Source of the DNA: Ideonella paludis | Lineage (GTDB): Bacteria; Pseudomonadota; Gammaproteobacteria; Burkholderiales; Burkholderiaceae_C | Direction: 5' to 3' | DNA: 64,000 nt | Assembly (NCBI RefSeq): GCF_018069865.1 | Contig: NZ_JAGQDG010000009.1 | Location: forward strand, 174,215-238,214 | Shown here: in pieces, positions 61,562-64,000 of the stretch | How positions within the stretch are numbered: position 1 is the stretch's first letter | Layout: every line of letters starts with the position of its first letter | The notes under the pieces: model-generated | The model's database searches: none | What the model was told of the DNA's origin: nothing | Seen by the model: only the letters and a program-made list of their open reading frames with translations | Made by a program: the position numbers and the translations under genes

Positions 61562-63652
61562 TCAGTCTGTGCTTGAACGACCGAAGCGCTGCATCAGGGC
61601 GCGCTGCGCGCTGGGCCCGTCGGTACGCTCTCGCAGGTAGCTGCCGTCCGCCTGCAAGGTCCAGGCGTCGCAGGCGTCGTGCAAATAGGGGACCAAACAT
61701 TCGTCGATCACGCGCTGACGCAGCTTGAGGTCGTTCACCGGCCAGGCCAGCTCGATGCGCCGCTCCATATTGCGGCTCATCCAATCGGCACTCGACAGGT
61801 AGAGCACTTCGTCATCGTCCGAGGGGCCCCAGCGCAAATAGATGACTCGCGTGTGCTCCAAGAAGCGCCCGACCACTGAGCGAACTCGGATGTTCTCGCT
61901 CACGCCCGGCACACCAGGGCGCAAGGTACAAGCACCGCGAATGATCAGCTCAACCTGGGCGCCCGCCTGGGCTGCGCGCAGCAAGCCGGCGATCAAGGCG
62001 TCGTCGGTCAAGGCATTGCACTTGACAACCACCCGGGTTGGCAAGCCCGCCGCAGCCGCCTGGGCGACTTGATCGAGCTGCTTCAGCAGCCGACGATGCA
62101 ACACAAAGGGCGCCGTCAACAAGTGTTTGGGCGGCTTCACACGGGTGAGGCTGGCGATCTGCTGGAAGATGCCGTCGGCGTCAGCCGTGATGCCTGGGTC
62201 TGCGGTGAGATAGCCCACGTCGGTGTAAAGCTTGGCCGTGCGCGGGTTGTAGTTGCCGGTGGACAGATGCACGTAGCGGCGCAGGCGCGCCTGGCCTTTG
62301 CTGTTGAGCTCGCGCCGGGTGACCAGCAGCAGCTTGGCATGGGTCTTCAAGCCGACGATGCCATACACCACCTGCGCACCGACGGACTCCAAGCGCTCAG
62401 CCCAGTTGATGTTGGCCTCTTCGTCAAATCGGGCCTTCAACTCCACCACCGCCGTCACCTCTTTGCCGCGGCGCGCTGCTTCGAGCAGCAAGTCCATCAA
62501 CACCGACTGCGCCCCGGTGCGGTAGATGGTCTGGCGGATCGCCAGCACCTCGGGGTCATGCACCGCTTCGCGCAAGAACTCGACCACGGGATCGAAGCAC
62601 TCGAAGGGGTGGTGCAACATGATGTCCCGCTCGGCCAGCACCTCGAAGAAGGAACGACCACGGCCCAATCGCCCCGAAGGCCAACTGCCCTCGTAGGGCG
62701 CAAAGCGCAAAGCATGACCGGGCAAGTCGTCGGCTTGGTCGATCAACTGACCCAGGCGCACCAGGTTCACGGGGCCGTTGACGCGATACAGCGCCGCTTC
62801 GGGCAGTTGAAATTGATCCAGCAGCAAGCGCCACAAATCCTCAGGACAGGAGCGGACCACCTCTAAGCGAATGGCCCGGCCAAAATGCCGCGTGGTCAAA
62901 CCGGTGCGCAGCGCTTGGCGCAGGTTGGTGACATCGTCTTCGTCGACGTCCAGGTCGGAATCCCGGGTCACGCGGAACTGTGAGAACGACTCCACCGTCC
63001 GGCCAGGGAACAAAGACTCCAGGTGGGCGCGAATCACACTGGACAGCAACACAAAGTGCTGTTGCCCCGCCGGACAGAGGTCGGGTGGCAGGCGAATCAC
63101 ACGCGGCAAGACGCGGGGCACCTTGACGATCGCAATCGATGACTCTCGGCCAAAGGCCGCCCGCCCGCCCAGGCGAACGATGAAGTTCAGTGACTTATTG
63201 GCCACCTGCGGGAAGGGGTGCGCAGGGTCCAAGCCCACCGGAATCAGCAGTGGCCGGACCTGCTGCTCAAAAAAGCGGGCCACCCACTCGCGCTGCGCCG
63301 GGCTGCGGTCGGCATGGTTGACCACCGCAATACCCTGACGCTGCAAGGCCGGCATCACCACTTCGTTGAAGACGGCGTACTGCTCGTCAATCAAGGCATG
63401 GGCCGCTGAGGCGACCGCCACCAGCTCACTGTAGTTGGCCTCACCGCCGCCGCTGAGCGTGCTCTCCAGCACGTCTGCAAAGCGCACCTCGAAGAACTCA
63501 TCGAGGTTGGACGACACAATGGTGATGTAACGCAGGCGCTCCAGCAGCGGCACATCTGAGCGCTGCGCCTGCGCCAGCACTCGGCGGTTGAACTCAAGAA
63601 TGGCCTGCTCGCGGTTCAGGAGCACGGCTTCGGGGGCAGACACAAGGCTCAT
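61562..63652 (-). CDS. ppk1: Polyphosphate kinase 1
   Basis: A 696-residue PPK1, making long-chain polyphosphate from ATP. The N domain begins LLNREQAILEFNRRVLAQAQ and YITIVSSNLDEFFEVRFADV; the two catalytic His are in GLKTHAKLLL and YVHLSTGNYN, followed by RTAKLYTDVGYLTAD. The C-terminal domain includes NALTDDALIAGLLRAAQ. GAGGTG lies just before the ATG at 63652. It follows livF by 67 bases, with repeats that may be a Pho box, and sixA follows directly. Confidence 0.96.
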   Translation of the reverse strand: MSLVSAPEAVLLNREQAILEFNRRVLAQAQRSDVPLLERLRYITIVSSNLDEFFEVRFADVLESTLSGGGEANYSELVAVASAAHALIDEQYAVFNEVVMPALQRQGIAVVNHADRSPAQREWVARFFEQQVRPLLIPVGLDPAHPFPQVANKSLNFIVRLGGRAAFGRESSIAIVKVPRVLPRVIRLPPDLCPAGQQHFVLLSSVIRAHLESLFPGRTVESFSQFRVTRDSDLDVDEDDVTNLRQALRTGLTTRHFGRAIRLEVVRSCPEDLWRLLLDQFQLPEAALYRVNGPVNLVRLGQLIDQADDLPGHALRFAPYEGSWPSGRLGRGRSFFEVLAERDIMLHHPFECFDPVVEFLREAVHDPEVLAIRQTIYRTGAQSVLMDLLLEAARRGKEVTAVVELKARFDEEANINWAERLESVGAQVVYGIVGLKTHAKLLLVTRRELNSKGQARLRRYVHLSTGNYNPRTAKLYTDVGYLTADPGITADADGIFQQIASLTRVKPPKHLLTAPFVLHRRLLKQLDQVAQAAAAGLPTRVVVKCNALTDDALIAGLLRAAQAGAQVELIIRGACTLRPGVPGVSENIRVRSVVGRFLEHTRVIYLRWGPSDDDEVLYLSSADWMSRNMERRIELAWPVNDLKLRQRVIDECLVPYLHDACDAWTLQADGSYLRERTDGPSAQRALMQRFGRSSTD

Positions 63653-63674
63653 CACCTCAGTTTATGCAGACTGC

Positions 63675-63690
63675 GTGACGCCGCTGTGAC
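63675..63690 (-). promoter_or_regulatory. Possible Pho box upstream of ppk1
   Basis: Two GTCAC cores on the minus strand (plus 63686-63690 and 63675-63679) lie exactly 11 bp apart, as PhoB half-sites do (consensus CTGTCAT, 11-bp repeat). A -10-like CATAAA follows about 10 bases downstream. ppk genes belong to the Pho regulon in several proteobacteria. A 6-bp inverted repeat (GCTGTG, CACAGC, 63683-63699) overlaps it, which complicates the reading. Confidence 0.35.
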
Positions 63691-63719
63691 AAACACAGCG
63701 CCCTGCCCCCCTCTGTTCG

Positions 63720-64000
63720 TCATTCCCCCAAATAAGCCGCCCGGACCTTGGGGTCGGTGAGCAAGGCTTTGGCCTCACCGGTCATGGTGATCTCGCCGGA
63801 CTCCATCACATAGCCGCGGTTGGCCATGGCCAGGGCGCGCGAGGCGTTCTGCTCGACCAGCAGGATGGTCACACCCTGCTTGTGGATGGTGTCGACCACC
63901 TCGAAGATCTTGTCGACCATGATGGGTGAGAGGCCCATGGAAGGCTCGTCCAGCAGCAGCACCTTGGGGCGCGCCATCAGCGCGCGGCCCATGGCCAGCA
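63720..64000 (-). CDS. livF: LivF-type branched-chain amino acid ABC transporter ATPase, partial
   Basis: The C-terminal part of an ABC ATPase cut by the window edge (the frame runs on past 64000). Visible are GRALMARPKVLLLDEPSMGL (Walker B with the catalytic Glu), the D-loop GLSP, and LLVEQNASRALAMANRGYVM with the H-loop position occupied by the usual Gln/Asn-rich LivF form. The tail KVRAAYLGE is typical of LivF. It energises uptake of leucine, isoleucine and valine or related compounds. The rest of the liv operon is presumably to the right. Confidence 0.93.
   Translation of the reverse strand, partial: LAMGRALMARPKVLLLDEPSMGLSPIMVDKIFEVVDTIHKQGVTILLVEQNASRALAMANRGYVMESGEITMTGEAKALLTDPKVRAAYLGE

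Noticed and set aside
1..64000. CRISPR arrays, insertion sequences, tRNA or rRNA genes
   Set aside because: No regular spaced repeats, transposase motifs, cloverleaf-type sequences or rRNA signatures were seen on either strand.

Overview
This window reads as chromosomal DNA of a betaproteobacterium of the order Burkholderiales. The evidence is the high G+C coding sequence, short intergenic gaps, a betaproteobacterial flgG-L order with a two-domain FlgJ, a leucine catabolism cluster next to a TetR regulator, and many families typical of that order (DUF1415, DUF4126, HisKA_2 kinases). I see no tRNA, rRNA, CRISPR array, insertion sequence or phage gene. No gap between genes exceeds 300 bases.

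Region 1 (1-12.7 kb): a dienoyl-CoA isomerase-like crotonase, then flgGHIJKL (basal-body rod, L and P rings, hook-filament junction). These are followed by an HDOD protein, a multi-PAS HisKA_2 kinase and an ANTAR response regulator, which look like a motility-linked signalling set. Region 2 (12.7-22.3 kb): gamma-carbonic anhydrase, 4-hydroxyphenylpyruvate dioxygenase with a strong terminator, and a two-component pair whose probable direct-repeat operator lies both before its own operon and before a small secreted NTF2-like protein. DUF1415 with a penicillin acylase and a secreted PQQ-type propeller complete it.

Region 3 (22.3-36.5 kb, minus strand): a twelve-gene run carrying all leucine/isovalerate degradation enzymes (isovaleryl-CoA dehydrogenase, both methylcrotonyl-CoA carboxylase subunits, methylglutaconyl-CoA hydratase, HMG-CoA lyase). 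It is interrupted by four accessory genes, including two paralogous lipoproteins and an acetyltransferase that overlap each other, and also by a DUF4126 membrane protein and a glycosyltransferase. A divergent TetR gene has a perfect palindrome over its promoter.

Region 4 (36.5-53.5 kb): acyltransferase, SrkA-type kinase, Tat-type amine oxidase divergent from a LysR regulator with a long inverted repeat between them, and a second PQQ-type propeller paralogous to the first. Then come htpG with a textbook sigma-32 promoter, an SGNH hydrolase, a NUDIX-MBL fusion, a PhyH-type oxygenase overlapping a ferredoxin, a KAS III enzyme, a phasin-like protein, exonuclease I and a periplasmic DNA ligase. 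Region 5 (53.5-64 kb): chemoreceptor, Asp-nucleophile hydrolase, riboflavin synthase, a second two-component pair, amtB with a sigma-54 promoter and two NtrC sites, sixA, ppk1 and the end of livF.

The strongest candidates for undescribed biology are the coupled lipoprotein/acetyltransferase block inside the leucine operon, the kinase-regulator circuit with shared 11-bp repeats, and the paralogous lower-G+C propeller proteins. All functional statements rest on reading motifs by eye; no database search was possible.
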